Assembly (NCBI RefSeq): GCF_000300235.2
Contig: NZ_CP004388.1
Coordinates: 4,512,571 to 4,576,570, forward strand
Reading direction: 5' to 3'
Length of the DNA stretch: 64,000 bases
Source of the DNA: Thalassospira xiamenensis M-5 = DSM 17429
GTDB lineage: Bacteria; Pseudomonadota; Alphaproteobacteria; Rhodospirillales; Thalassospiraceae
Part shown: piece after piece, positions 1 through 8,705 of the stretch
How positions within the stretch are numbered: the stretch's first letter is position 1
How the letters are laid out: every line of letters starts with the position of its first letter
Translations under genes and position numbers: made by a program
Notes under the pieces: model-generated
Told to the model about the DNA's origin: nothing
Seen by the model: only the letters and a program-made list of their open reading frames with translations
Database searches by the model: none

Positions 1-253
1 GGATCGAAGACGAATTATCGCGATTGAAGATCAGGTAATCGGCAACTTCGGCCTGACGGAGTGGCATGTCGGGATCATAGCCCTGTGCGCAGCCCGAGGC
101 CGAGAGAACCGACGCCCATTCTGACCGGTTGCCGTCGCCGGCGGCCGGCATCAGGGCCATGCGATAGCCCATTTCCATCAGTCGGGCCATGTTTTCGGCC
201 CGTTCCACATAACGCGACAACCAGAAAAGGTTGTCTGCTGTACGACTAAGCAT
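1..253 (-). CDS. Alpha-E domain protein, N-terminal part only
   Basis: Only the first 84 residues lie in the window; the rest runs off its left edge. The protein opens with MLSRTADNLFWLSRYVERAE, the typical start of the alpha-E family (all-helical, function not settled). In many bacteria alpha-E proteins are encoded next to a circularly permuted ATP-grasp enzyme and a transglutaminase-like protein, a set proposed from comparative genomics to make or process a small peptide. Here the ATP-grasp gene is directly upstream, with an 18-base gap, so the two are probably one transcription unit. The transglutaminase partner would lie beyond the window and cannot be checked. Confidence 0.85.
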   Translation of the reverse strand, partial: MLSRTADNLFWLSRYVERAENMARLMEMGYRMALMPAAGDGNRSEWASVLSASGCAQGYDPDMPLRQAEVADYLIFNRDNSSSI

Positions 254-271
254 GTGACTTCCCTTTCTTCT

Positions 272-1675
272 CTACTCGGCCATGATCCAGGTGTCTTTTA
301 CCCCGCCGCCCTGCGACGAGTTGACGACTAGTGATCCTTCGCGCATGGCAACGCGGGTCAGGCCGCCCGGCGTCAGCCGGATGTCATCGCCGACAAGGCA
401 GAAGGGGCGGAAATCGACATGGCGCGGGGCGATACCGCTTTCAACGAAGGTTGGACAGGCAGAAAGGGCAAGGGTCGGCTGGGCGATGAAATCGCCCGGA
501 TCGGCCTTGATGCGTTCGGCATAGGTAGCCTGTTCTTCCTTTGTCGATGCCGGGCCGACCAGCATGCCGTAACCGCCCGAACCATGGACTTCCTTGACGA
601 CCAGTTCGCCAAGGTTTTCCAGAACATATTTCAGGTCGTCCGGGTTGGCGCATTTCCATGTCGGTACGTTATTCAGGATCGGTTCCTGCCCAAGGTAAAA
701 CCGGATCATGTCGGGCACATAGGTATAGATTGCCTTATCGTCGGCAACACCGGCGCCCGGTGCCGAACAGATCGCAACCCCGCCTGATCGATAGACATTC
801 ATCAGGCCGGGAACGCCCAGCACGGAATCGGGCCGGAAACAGAGCGGATCGATAAAGGCATCGTCGATCCGGCGATAAATCACATCAACCCGGGCGGGCC
901 CGCGCGTTGTGCGCATATAGACGCGGCCTTCGGACACGAACAGATCCTGCCCCTCGACAAGTTCAACACCCATCTGGTCGGCAAGGAAGGAATGTTCGTA
1001 ATAGGCGCTGTTCATTGCACCCGGTGTAAGGACCACGATATTTGGCTCGCGATCGCACCGTTTGGGCGCGATGCTTTTGAGCGTCTTATGGAGCATGTCC
1101 GGATAGCTTTCGACCGGTTCGATCCGTAATTTCGAAAACAGTTCCGGGAACATCCGCATCATGATTTCGCGGTTTTCCAACATATAGGAAACGCCAGACG
1201 GGGTGCGGCAGTTATCTTCCAGCACATAGAAATCATCCGGGCCGACGCGCACGACATCAACGCCGACAATGTGGCTATAGACCTTGCGCGGGGGATCGAT
1301 GCCGATCACGGCCGGCTCAAACGCGGCGTTCCTGAACACCAGATCGGCGGGGATGATCCCGGCCTTGATGATTTCGGCGTTGTGATAGACGTCATACAGG
1401 AAGGTGTTGAGCGCGCGTGCGCGCTGCTTGACGCCGCGTTCGAGCTTGCGCCATTCCGTGGCGGTGAAAATACGTGGAATAAGATCGAACGGAATCAGCC
1501 GTTCCGGATCGCCACCTTCGCCATAGACCGCGAAGGTGATGCCGATTTTGCGAAAAAGAGTTTCTGCCTCTAGTCGCTTCTGCTGGAGGGTTTCGGGCCC
1601 GCTGGCCTCCATCCAGTCAACCAGTGCGCGATAAGGTTCGCGTACTTCATCGTTCATCATCATTTCGTTGAACAT
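272..1675 (-). CDS. Circularly permuted type 2 ATP-grasp protein
   Basis: A 467-residue protein of the DUF404/DUF407 circularly permuted ATP-grasp family, predicted to ligate an amine to a carboxylate using ATP; the substrate is unknown. Visible features include the conserved N-terminal stretch IPFDLIPRIFTATEW, the segment VLEDNCRTPSGVSYMLENR, and the glycine-rich KEVHGSGGYGMLVGP loop. I chose the ATG at 1675 because AAGGGGAG precedes it at good distance; a GTG two codons upstream is also possible. It lies upstream of, and is probably co-transcribed with, the alpha-E gene. Family assignment is firm; the reaction is inference. Confidence 0.88.
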   Translation of the reverse strand: MFNEMMMNDEVREPYRALVDWMEASGPETLQQKRLEAETLFRKIGITFAVYGEGGDPERLIPFDLIPRIFTATEWRKLERGVKQRARALNTFLYDVYHNAEIIKAGIIPADLVFRNAAFEPAVIGIDPPRKVYSHIVGVDVVRVGPDDFYVLEDNCRTPSGVSYMLENREIMMRMFPELFSKLRIEPVESYPDMLHKTLKSIAPKRCDREPNIVVLTPGAMNSAYYEHSFLADQMGVELVEGQDLFVSEGRVYMRTTRGPARVDVIYRRIDDAFIDPLCFRPDSVLGVPGLMNVYRSGGVAICSAPGAGVADDKAIYTYVPDMIRFYLGQEPILNNVPTWKCANPDDLKYVLENLGELVVKEVHGSGGYGMLVGPASTKEEQATYAERIKADPGDFIAQPTLALSACPTFVESGIAPRHVDFRPFCLVGDDIRLTPGGLTRVAMREGSLVVNSSQGGGVKDTWIMAE

Positions 1676-1757
1676 GCACACTCCCCTTGCTTATCCTTTG
1701 ATTAAAGGCGGTGCTGCAAGGGGCGGTCAAGCATGTTCACGGTTGAAATGTTTCTTT

Positions 1758-1784
1758 TTTCAGCAAAAACAGGATTTGCTGAAA
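1758..1784. other. Perfect 10-bp hairpin between cobM and the ATP-grasp gene
   Basis: TTTCAGCAAA (1758-1767) pairs perfectly with TTTGCTGAAA (1775-1784) around a 7-base loop. It lies 55 bases past the cobM stop, where the minus-strand cobalamin operon should end. Reading the minus strand there is no clean T tract after the stem, only A-rich sequence, so it may be a weak or factor-assisted terminator rather than a classical one. Confidence 0.45.
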
Positions 1785-1839
1785 ATATGGGCCGGGTCGT
1801 CTAACTGATTGTGCAAAAAACGGGCGTTTTACAGTTCGG

Positions 1840-2601
1840 TTACGGTTTTGCTGGCCGCAAAACATGGGTGTGATCGGCAGCATACAGGCGGGAATCGGTG
1901 AAATCCTTCCGCCCAAAGACCCCGCCCACCATGATGAGAGCCGTCCGGGTGATACCACTACCTTTGACCTTGGCGCGGATATCGCCAAGCGTCCCGTGGA
2001 TGAATTGCTGATCGGGCCAGGTGACGCGATAGGCGACAACAACCGGGCAATCTTCCCCGTAATGCGGGATCAGATCGCGAACGACATTGACCAGATTATT
2101 GATCGACAGATGCACCGCAAGGGTGGCGCGCGAACGACCCAATTCGGCCAGACTTTCACCTTCGGGCATGCAGGATGATCGCATGGCTGTGCGCGTCAGG
2201 ATGACGGTTTGCGAAATATCAGGCAGGGTCAGCTCCGCCCCCAGTTCGGCGGCAGTGGCGGCATAGGCCGAAACGCCCGGCGTGATGTCATAGGGGATGC
2301 CAAGGTCATCAAGCCTGCGGATCTGTTCGGCAATTGCGCCATAGATCGACGGATCGCCGGAATGCACGCGCGCGACATCCTGCCCCGCGGCATGTGCCAT
2401 TTCAATCTCGGCCAGAATTTCATCAAGGTTCATCGGCGCGGTATCAATCACGCGCGCGCCATCGGGGGCGGATTTGACGATTTCCTCGGGCACGAGTGAT
2501 CCGGCATAGAGGCAGACCTGGCATTTTTCGATCAGTTTAAGCCCGCGAACGGTGATCAGATCGGGGGCGCCGGGACCGGCACCGATAAAATGAACGGTCA
2601 T
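1840..2601 (-). CDS. cobM: Precorrin-4 C11-methyltransferase
   Basis: A 253-residue SAM-dependent methyltransferase of the corrin ring pathway, transferring a methyl group to C11 of (cobalt-)precorrin-4. The SAM-binding motifs of the tetrapyrrole methylase family are present: HFIGAGPGAPDLITVRG near the start and SGDPSIYGAI at about residues 81-90. Length and motif order fit CobM/CbiF. It is the last gene of the cbiX-cobH-cobL-cobI-cobJ-cobM run, and its ATG overlaps the cobJ stop codon by one base (TGATG), so translation is probably coupled. Sequence alone does not show whether its substrate carries cobalt. Confidence 0.95.
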   Translation of the reverse strand: MTVHFIGAGPGAPDLITVRGLKLIEKCQVCLYAGSLVPEEIVKSAPDGARVIDTAPMNLDEILAEIEMAHAAGQDVARVHSGDPSIYGAIAEQIRRLDDLGIPYDITPGVSAYAATAAELGAELTLPDISQTVILTRTAMRSSCMPEGESLAELGRSRATLAVHLSINNLVNVVRDLIPHYGEDCPVVVAYRVTWPDQQFIHGTLGDIRAKVKGSGITRTALIMVGGVFGRKDFTDSRLYAADHTHVLRPAKP

Positions 2602-4556
2602 CAGTTTGCCTTATCGTTTTTGGGGTCGTTTTTGGGATTATCGAGGCTGTGGACCGGGGCGTTTGCAGCGTCCGGGCCCTTTTTGGCATAGCCGCGTGGG
2701 GTATAGACCCAGCTGTTTTCACCGCGTGTGATATGGCGGCTGTTGCTGGAGCCGACCAGAACGGTGGTCAGCATGTCGACCATATCGACTTCAAGTTTCG
2801 CAAGCGGAACGACTGTTATCTGTTCGTCCGGGCGGCCAAGCTGCCGACCCAGCACGACCGGCGTTTCCGGCCCGCGATGTTCAAGCAGGATATCGCGGGC
2901 TTGTGCCAGAAGATCACGGCGGCGTTTCGATACCGGGTTATAGAAGGCGATGACAAAGTCGCCCTCGCCCGCGGCCTTGAGCCGAAGCAGGATATCCTCG
3001 CGCGGGGTCAGAAGGTCAGAAAGCGATATCGCGCAGAAATCGTGGCCCAGAGGCGCACCGATCCGTGATGCGGCGGCTTGCAGGGCGGAAATGCCTGGTG
3101 ATACCTGAACCGCAACCCGGTTCCAGTCAGAACGATCTTCGCGATCCAGCAGTTCAAACACAAGCGTTGCCAGCGCATAAATCCCGGCATCGCCAGACCC
3201 GATCAGGGCGACGTCCCTGCCAGTGGCGGCCAGTTCAAGTGCGTGTCTGGCACGGGCTTCTTCAGCGCCAAGGTCGGAATGATGGCAGGATTTGCCGTCA
3301 ATCAGTGGCCCCAGAAGATCAAGATACATCTGATAACCGACAATATCGGTCGCACGCGAAATCAGGCTGCTGGCTTCGGGACTGCGCCAGCCGGGCTGTC
3401 CAGGGCCGATGCCGACAATCGACAAACGTCCCTGCGGACGACCCGATTGCAGCGGGACAATATCATCGATTGAAAGCCCGATGGCACAGGTGGCCCGTTT
3501 TGATTTCTGTTTCGAAACGATCAGGGTGCCATTGCTGCCGATGGTGGCAAGGGCTGCACCCTCGGCAACGCCGTGACAGCCGGTTTCGGCAAAGACGATG
3601 TCGGAGGGATTGGCAAGGCGGGGGGCTTCGGCTTCCAGTGTGGCGGCGTCATAGAAACGTGCCGGGACGCCGAGATGGTCGGCCAGTGCGTGAACGGCGG
3701 CTTCGTCTGCCTTGAGGTCGATGGACACAACGCACGCAACGTTTTGCGCACTCAGGCCATTTGCGACAAGGGTTTCGGTGGCGAGTTTGATCAGCTCGTC
3801 GGGAGCGCAGTGACGTTCGCAACCGACGCCAAGCGCCAGGACCGGCGGGCGATAGACGATTTCGTGATTGTTCTTGTCGTCGCCAATCGTATTTGTGGCT
3901 TTTGCGGTAGCGCGAATAACCACCGTGCCGGTGTCGCTGCGTTCGATATTGCTGTTGGTCAGCCAGGCGGCCGATCCTGCCTCGATCTCGAACCGGGCGG
4001 TTTCACCGGCCAGAAGGGCGGCGGTGGCCGGTTTGACGGCTTGCGGATTGGCAAGATGCCAGCCGACGGGGGGCTCATCAAGGGCCAGTCCCAGCATCGC
4101 ATCGCCGGGCGTGGTGATCGCCGCCTGCCCGCCCAGTCGTTCGGCCAGATCGCGCGCCAGCCGGTTGCCACCGTGATGCCCGCCCAGAAGCGGGATGAAG
4201 GTGCTACCGGCTTCATCGACAGCGATGACGGCGGCGTCCTGCCATTTATCGGCCAGAAGCGGTGCCAGAGCACGGATCAGGATGCCCGATGCGCAAACAC
4301 CGATGATCACATGGTCGGCCGAAAAAGTTCGTTGCAGATGTGCAATGGTATCGTCAAACGCCACATCAACGTCACTTGTTGAAACGCGTGTGCGCAGCCC
4401 ATGCACCGATGCCCCCTGCAGGTTGGCAGCGATGCGTTTGGCGGTGGCAAGGGCGCGTTGCGTCAGGCAGACAACCGCAATTGGCGCAATCGGGTCCGTC
4501 GGCAGGATCGGGTTGGTGTTGCTGGCGGTGGGGATATTCGGGGGCGTCATCGCCAT
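2601..4556 (-). CDS. cobJ: CbiG-CobJ fusion: cobalt-precorrin-5A hydrolase domain plus precorrin-3B C17-methyltransferase
   Basis: A 651-residue fusion. Residues about 27-200 match the CbiG N-terminal domain, with its signature VDEAGSTFIPLLGGHHGG at 113-130. Residues about 238-360 match the CbiG C-terminal/CobE domain (LALGVGCERHC). Residues about 376-630 are CobJ/CbiH, starting SIVGIGPGQPGW and containing IGSGDAGIYALA. CbiG opens the delta-lactone made during ring contraction in the early-cobalt route; CobJ/CbiH methylates C17 and contracts the ring. The ATG at 4550 would form a 4-base ATGA overlap with the cobI stop, so it is a good alternative to the start given (GGAGA precedes both). The fusion is known in alphaproteobacteria. 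Confidence 0.93.
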   Translation of the reverse strand: MAMTPPNIPTASNTNPILPTDPIAPIAVVCLTQRALATAKRIAANLQGASVHGLRTRVSTSDVDVAFDDTIAHLQRTFSADHVIIGVCASGILIRALAPLLADKWQDAAVIAVDEAGSTFIPLLGGHHGGNRLARDLAERLGGQAAITTPGDAMLGLALDEPPVGWHLANPQAVKPATAALLAGETARFEIEAGSAAWLTNSNIERSDTGTVVIRATAKATNTIGDDKNNHEIVYRPPVLALGVGCERHCAPDELIKLATETLVANGLSAQNVACVVSIDLKADEAAVHALADHLGVPARFYDAATLEAEAPRLANPSDIVFAETGCHGVAEGAALATIGSNGTLIVSKQKSKRATCAIGLSIDDIVPLQSGRPQGRLSIVGIGPGQPGWRSPEASSLISRATDIVGYQMYLDLLGPLIDGKSCHHSDLGAEEARARHALELAATGRDVALIGSGDAGIYALATLVFELLDREDRSDWNRVAVQVSPGISALQAAASRIGAPLGHDFCAISLSDLLTPREDILLRLKAAGEGDFVIAFYNPVSKRRRDLLAQARDILLEHRGPETPVVLGRQLGRPDEQITVVPLAKLEVDMVDMLTTVLVGSSNSRHITRGENSWVYTPRGYAKKGPDAANAPVHSLDNPKNDPKNDKAN

Positions 4557-5287
4557 GCGTCTCCGCGACGGTGGATCAGGATCATCGAGAAATAGGGGGC
4601 GGTTGCATCCGCCGGAAGATCACCCAGCGGGATCATTTTCTGGGTTTCAAGTGTTGCGCGTTCGATATAGCGCGCCCGGTCGGTCAGGCCAAGTTCTTCG
4701 ATCACCTTGCGGACTTTGGCGAAGTGACGGCCAAGTTTGATGATGGCGGCCGCATCGGTGTCGCCAAGTTGCGCGCGCAGGCGTTCTTCGGACAAGGGTC
4801 CCGGAATGACCTGCAACACATCGTTTCTGGCGGCAAGCGGTGCGCCAAGCTGGGCGGCGCAGGCCATCATCGAACTGACACCCGGCACGGTTTGAACCGG
4901 GTGGCCGGCCTCGGCCAGGCGACCAAACAGATACATGAAGCTGCCGTAAAAGAACGGATCGCCTTCGCACAGGACGGCAACGTTTTTTCCGGCTTTCAGA
5001 TATTCGCCGATTTCAAGGGCGGCGGCATCATAGATCGGGTCGGCGGGTTGGCCCATGGTGATGCGAATGGCAATTTCGATCCGGCCATCAGGGACATGCT
5101 GGGCCACGATCTGGCGGGCCAGACTGGCACCGTCTTCGAGGGCCGGATAGGCAATCACATCCGCCTTTTGCAGGATGTTATAGGCTTTGAGCGTGATCAG
5201 GTCGGGTTCGCCCGGACCGATGCCAAGGCCATAGGCCGTACCCGCCACGGGTAATGCGCTGGCGGGTGTTGTGGCCGCGTCGCTCAT
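4547..5287 (-). CDS. cobI: Precorrin-2 C20-methyltransferase
   Basis: A 246-residue tetrapyrrole methylase that adds the methyl group at C20 of (cobalt-)precorrin-2, the step that commits the ring to cobalamin. It shows LGIGPGEPDLITLKAY at about 21-36 and CEGDPFFYGSF at about 107-117, as in CobI/CbiL. The stop overlaps the start of the cbiG-cobJ gene, and its own start overlaps the cobL stop by four bases (ATGA), so it sits in a translationally coupled operon. Whether it prefers metal-free or cobalt substrate (CobI or CbiL type) cannot be read from the sequence. Confidence 0.95.
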   Translation of the reverse strand: MSDAATTPASALPVAGTAYGLGIGPGEPDLITLKAYNILQKADVIAYPALEDGASLARQIVAQHVPDGRIEIAIRITMGQPADPIYDAAALEIGEYLKAGKNVAVLCEGDPFFYGSFMYLFGRLAEAGHPVQTVPGVSSMMACAAQLGAPLAARNDVLQVIPGPLSEERLRAQLGDTDAAAIIKLGRHFAKVRKVIEELGLTDRARYIERATLETQKMIPLGDLPADATAPYFSMILIHRRGDAWR

Positions 5288-6537
5288 GCTTTTACTCCGA
5301 CATAGTGGGTGACGGGGGCAAGGTTGCTCCAGCCCCTGAAGCTGCCGCGTGGAACCAGCCGGGAAACCGACAGGCGCGACAGGGTGCCACCGTTTTTATT
5401 GTAAAATCGTAATAATTGTTCTTCGCCTTCCAGCGTGACCGTATTGGCCACCAGCCGCCCATGCATCGGCAGGATATCCCAGCACCGATCCATCAGACCG
5501 GATGTCGTGATGCCGCCGCCGACGAAAATCGCATCGGGTGTCGGAAGTTGATCGGCGAAGGCAATCACATCCTCGATCCCCTTTTGGCGGATCATCAGAT
5601 CGGGTGTACCAAGGCGGATGGCATTTTTTGCGATCAGGTCGCAGCGTTTTGCATCGCGCTCTATGGCGATGGCCTGCCCCCCGGCGCGCATCCATTCGAT
5701 TGAAACCGAACCGCATCCCGCCCCCAGATCCCAAAGCATGGCATCGCGCCATGGGGCAAGGGATGACAAGGTTTGGGCACGGATTTCGGATTTGGTGATC
5801 ATCCCGTCATGGATGAAGGCATCATCGGGAAGACCGGCCCCATTGCCCAGAACGCGGCTTTTGGGACCGGCCACCAGATCAATCATGATCAGGTTCAGTG
5901 GATCAACCGGTTTGACATCGGGCATTGAGGTTGCCGTGGACTGCCATGTTTGGGCGGTCTGGGTGGTAATGCGTTCTTCTGTACCGCCCAGCCGTTCGCA
6001 AATCGTCATATGGCTTTGATCGTAGCCGGCTTCGCACAGCATGACGGCAACCAGTGCCGGGGTACTGCCATCGGCACTAAGCGCGATCAGTCTACCGCGC
6101 GATCGCAGGTGCGATCGCAGGATTTCCGGTTCGCGCCCATGCAGCGTGATCACATCGCATTCGGCAAGCGCCCAACCCATGCGGGCGGCTGCCAGACTGA
6201 TGCTGGACGGGTGTGGGATCACGGTAATTGATCTGGATCCGAAATAATTGACCAGTGTATTGCCGACACCAAAGAACATTGGGTCGCCACTGGCGAGAAT
6301 AACCGGGTTCTGATCAAGGCAATCCTCGATCAGGGGCATATTGGCCTCGAACGGGGTGATCCAGCTGTTCTGGGTGGCAATATTTGATCCGGGCAGCATG
6401 GCGATGTGGCGTTTGCCGCCAAAAATCACGCTGGCGGTTTCCAGAATCTGACGGGCAATCGTGCTTAGTCCGTCATAACCGTCTTCGCCAATGCCGATCA
6501 CGGTGATTTTGCCGTTCAAGGGCGATTGTTCGTTCAT
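5284..6537 (-). CDS. cobL: Precorrin-6Y C5,15-methyltransferase (decarboxylating), CbiE-CbiT fusion
   Basis: A 417-residue fusion. The N-terminal CbiE-type tetrapyrrole methylase (about 10-215) has ITVIGIGEDGYDGLS and ASGDPMFFGVG (about 82-92). The C-terminal CbiT-type Rossmann methyltransferase starts near 240 (MITKSEIRAQTL) and carries the SAM loop LWDLGAGCGSVSIEWM at about 268-283. Together they methylate C5 and C15 and decarboxylate the C12 acetate side chain. Length fits CobL of the aerobic pathway, where the two activities are fused. Start and stop both overlap neighbouring genes by four bases. Confidence 0.95.
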   Translation of the reverse strand: MNEQSPLNGKITVIGIGEDGYDGLSTIARQILETASVIFGGKRHIAMLPGSNIATQNSWITPFEANMPLIEDCLDQNPVILASGDPMFFGVGNTLVNYFGSRSITVIPHPSSISLAAARMGWALAECDVITLHGREPEILRSHLRSRGRLIALSADGSTPALVAVMLCEAGYDQSHMTICERLGGTEERITTQTAQTWQSTATSMPDVKPVDPLNLIMIDLVAGPKSRVLGNGAGLPDDAFIHDGMITKSEIRAQTLSSLAPWRDAMLWDLGAGCGSVSIEWMRAGGQAIAIERDAKRCDLIAKNAIRLGTPDLMIRQKGIEDVIAFADQLPTPDAIFVGGGITTSGLMDRCWDILPMHGRLVANTVTLEGEEQLLRFYNKNGGTLSRLSVSRLVPRGSFRGWSNLAPVTHYVGVKA

Positions 6538-7226
6538 TTGCCATTCCCCTTGTCAGGGTCGGTGGGTTTTGTGGCCGTGCCATCCGGTGTCTGCCCCGGC
6601 GATGCGAGGCGCGCCAATGCGTTAAGCGTTGCCGCGGTGACCGCACTGCCGCCAAACCGGCCGCGCAATGTGACGAACGGGATGTCACCGGCATGGGCAA
6701 TCAGGGCTTCTTTGCTTTCCTCCGCACCGACAAAGCCCACCGGCATGCCGATGATCAATGCCGGTTTCGCCAGACGGTTCGAAATCAGGGCCTCAAGCAG
6801 ATGAAAAAGCGCCGTTGGCGCGTTGCCGATGGCAATTATTGCACCATCGATATGATCTGCCCAATCTTCGATGGCGGCAGCCGACCGTGTGGTAGCAAGC
6901 TTGGCTGCGCGTTCGGCGTTGCCATCTGTATTCAGGGTGCAAATGACCGGGTTCTGTTGGGGCAGAAGGCGGTAAATGATCCCGTGACGGACCATTTCCG
7001 CATCACACAGGATCGGTTTGCCATTTTGCAGGGACCTGATTGCTGCGGTCACCACGTCGCCGCCAAAAGCAATCAGATCTCCCTTTTCAACCATGCCACA
7101 GGCATGAATGATCCGTACGGCAACCGACCGCAATTCTTCGGGAAAGCGGGCGAGATCGGCTTCGGCTTCGATGGTTGTAAAGCTTTGCCGATAGATTTCC
7201 TGCGGGTCCCGCAGATAGTCGAACAT
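6534..7226 (-). CDS. cobH: Precorrin-8X methylmutase
   Basis: A 230-residue protein that moves the C11 methyl to C12, giving hydrogenobyrinic or cobyrinic acid. The conserved His is in VRIIHACGMVEKGDL (His41), and the family segments LCDAEMVRHGI and IGMPVGFVGAEESK are intact. I set the start at the ATG at 7226, preceded by GAAAGGTG; the frame stays open to a TTG at 7250 but that lacks support. The stop overlaps cobL by four bases; cbiX ends 35 bases upstream. The Pro/Thr/Lys-rich C-terminal tail is longer than needed for the fold. Confidence 0.95.
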   Translation of the reverse strand: MFDYLRDPQEIYRQSFTTIEAEADLARFPEELRSVAVRIIHACGMVEKGDLIAFGGDVVTAAIRSLQNGKPILCDAEMVRHGIIYRLLPQQNPVICTLNTDGNAERAAKLATTRSAAAIEDWADHIDGAIIAIGNAPTALFHLLEALISNRLAKPALIIGMPVGFVGAEESKEALIAHAGDIPFVTLRGRFGGSAVTAATLNALARLASPGQTPDGTATKPTDPDKGNGK

Positions 7227-7261
7227 CGCCACACCTTTCGCAGGGAACAAAGGGCGACCGG

Positions 7262-8287
7262 TCAGGAACCGGTCGCTTTATTGGTTTCGTGGCTGTGATC
7301 GTGGCTGTGCCCGTGATCATGGCTGTGGTCATGAGAATGATCATGAGAATGCCCATGATGATGGTGCCCGTGATCATGGCCATGACTGTGGCCGTGACTA
7401 TGCCCGTCGGTGCCAATCCCCATCACATGATGATGATGGCCGACCTGCGGGGTTGCAACGTCGCCTTCATATCCAATGATCTGTTCGCGATATTTGCACA
7501 GCTGGCAGTTCATATTGTTGTCGCCGGTGTCAATTTCGGCCAGGCGTTCGGCAAAGCTTTCCAGCACCAGCGGATGATCGCGCAGATATTCCGCCTTAAT
7601 GAATTCAACATCTTGGAATTCGGCCGCGATTTCGTCGGTATGGGCGTAAATCCGGTCGATCAAAATGCCTGCAAACAGGAAATACGGGAATACCACCACA
7701 CGCTTGTAGCCAAGCTTCATGGCTTCGCGCAGACCGGCATTGACGCGCGGATGCGCAACCCCGGAATAGCTGATTTCGGTACGCCCGAAACCAAGCCCTT
7801 CCTGTAACATGCGTGCGACCTTATAGACGTTTGAATTGGCATCCGGGTCATTGGTGCCACGCCCGACGACCATCAAAAGCGTATCCTTGCGCGAGATGCT
7901 GTCATCAGCGGTTGCAAGGGCTTCTTCGATGCGATCAGCACTGGCACGCAGAAGTTTCGGGTCAATCGCCAGATCACGTCCGAATTTAACGTCGATATCC
8001 GGGTTTTCATGGGCGAAATTGTTCACTTCGCTTGGCAGGTCATTTTTGACGTGACCGGCGGCAAACAGCATGCCCGGCAGGGCGTAAATCTTTTTGTGGC
8101 CCATGGCTTTGAGTTTTTCAAAGCCATCGCGCAGGATCGGGTGCGCAAATTCGAGAAAGCCGCTTTCGACATCATAATCGGCCAGATGGGTCTGCTTCAT
8201 TGTTTCAACCATGGCGTTGAACTGTGAAACAGCGCGCTCATCACGCGAACCGTGTCCGCATATCATTACGGCGCCTTTGGGGGACAT
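7262..8287 (-). CDS. cbiX: Sirohydrochlorin cobaltochelatase, CbiX long form with Fe-S motif and His-rich tail
   Basis: A 341-residue two-domain chelatase, predicted to insert cobalt into sirohydrochlorin, the early-insertion route. The N-terminal half has CGHGSRDERAV and the active-site region LPGMLFAAGHVKND; the second half repeats the fold (VVGRGTNDPDANS, VVVFPYFLFAG). Near residue 259 lies MNCQLC, matching the M-x-C-x-x-C motif reported to hold an Fe-S cluster in Bacillus megaterium CbiX. Residues about 284-335 are an extreme His/Asp/Gly/Ser tail, likely for metal storage or delivery. The ATG at 8287 has AGGAG nine bases upstream. It is first in the operon. A role in sirohaem synthesis is the main alternative. 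Confidence 0.9.
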   Translation of the reverse strand: MSPKGAVMICGHGSRDERAVSQFNAMVETMKQTHLADYDVESGFLEFAHPILRDGFEKLKAMGHKKIYALPGMLFAAGHVKNDLPSEVNNFAHENPDIDVKFGRDLAIDPKLLRASADRIEEALATADDSISRKDTLLMVVGRGTNDPDANSNVYKVARMLQEGLGFGRTEISYSGVAHPRVNAGLREAMKLGYKRVVVFPYFLFAGILIDRIYAHTDEIAAEFQDVEFIKAEYLRDHPLVLESFAERLAEIDTGDNNMNCQLCKYREQIIGYEGDVATPQVGHHHHVMGIGTDGHSHGHSHGHDHGHHHHGHSHDHSHDHSHDHGHSHDHSHETNKATGS

Positions 8288-8705
8288 AAAAGGCTGCTCC
8301 TTTGTCTCTCTCGTGTTTTGGTGCGCGACGGTCACAAACCGCCACGGTACCCGATGCCACCCCCGTTTTCACCGATTGGCCTGCGGAATGCAAGCCACAG
8401 CTGATTGGATAATCGTCGTAAGGGCGGGTCGGATAGAAAATACAAACTGTTGTGGTTTGTTTTACGGGCGATTGCAGATGTTGTGGTCACAAATCTTGCT
8501 ACCCGAAATGATGGAATGGGTAAGTAACAGGTTTGAGGCCTCCTGATCTGGATGCTGAAGTGTTGTATGAGGAAAAAAATAAAAGTATGAATTTCTTTTA
8601 TCAAAGCCCGTACCGATTGGCAAATCGTGCTGTTTGTTCGGTAATTTTCCCATGTAATCCCGGATGATGATTGACGGGCATGTGCCTGCGACGCACATTG
8701 CCGCA
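8288..8705. other. Divergent intergenic region cbiX/cobD, with repeats but no riboswitch
   Basis: This 418-base stretch must hold the promoters of the cbiX operon (minus) and cobD (plus). I see no cobalamin riboswitch on either strand: the conserved CCCCCGCAACTGTA core is absent. There is an inverted repeat ACAAAC/GTTTGT (8442-8447, 8455-8460) and a direct repeat TGTTGTGGT (8448-8456, 8479-8487) 31 bases apart, roughly three helical turns, which could be an operator. No convincing -35/-10 pair was found. Confidence 0.4.

Noticed and set aside
3573..5254. Long plus-strand open frames (269 and 304 codons) opposite cobJ and cobI
   Set aside because: They lie wholly within well-matched cob genes and have no recognisable domain or ribosome site.
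7290..7450. Short tandem repeats that could be mistaken for a repeat array
   Set aside because: They encode the His/Asp-rich tail of CbiX in frame; spacing and length do not fit CRISPR.
8288..8663. Possible cobalamin riboswitch ahead of cbiX
   Set aside because: A GGTGAAAACGGGGG stretch looks similar on the minus strand, but the CCCCCGCAACTGTA core and the B12 box are missing.
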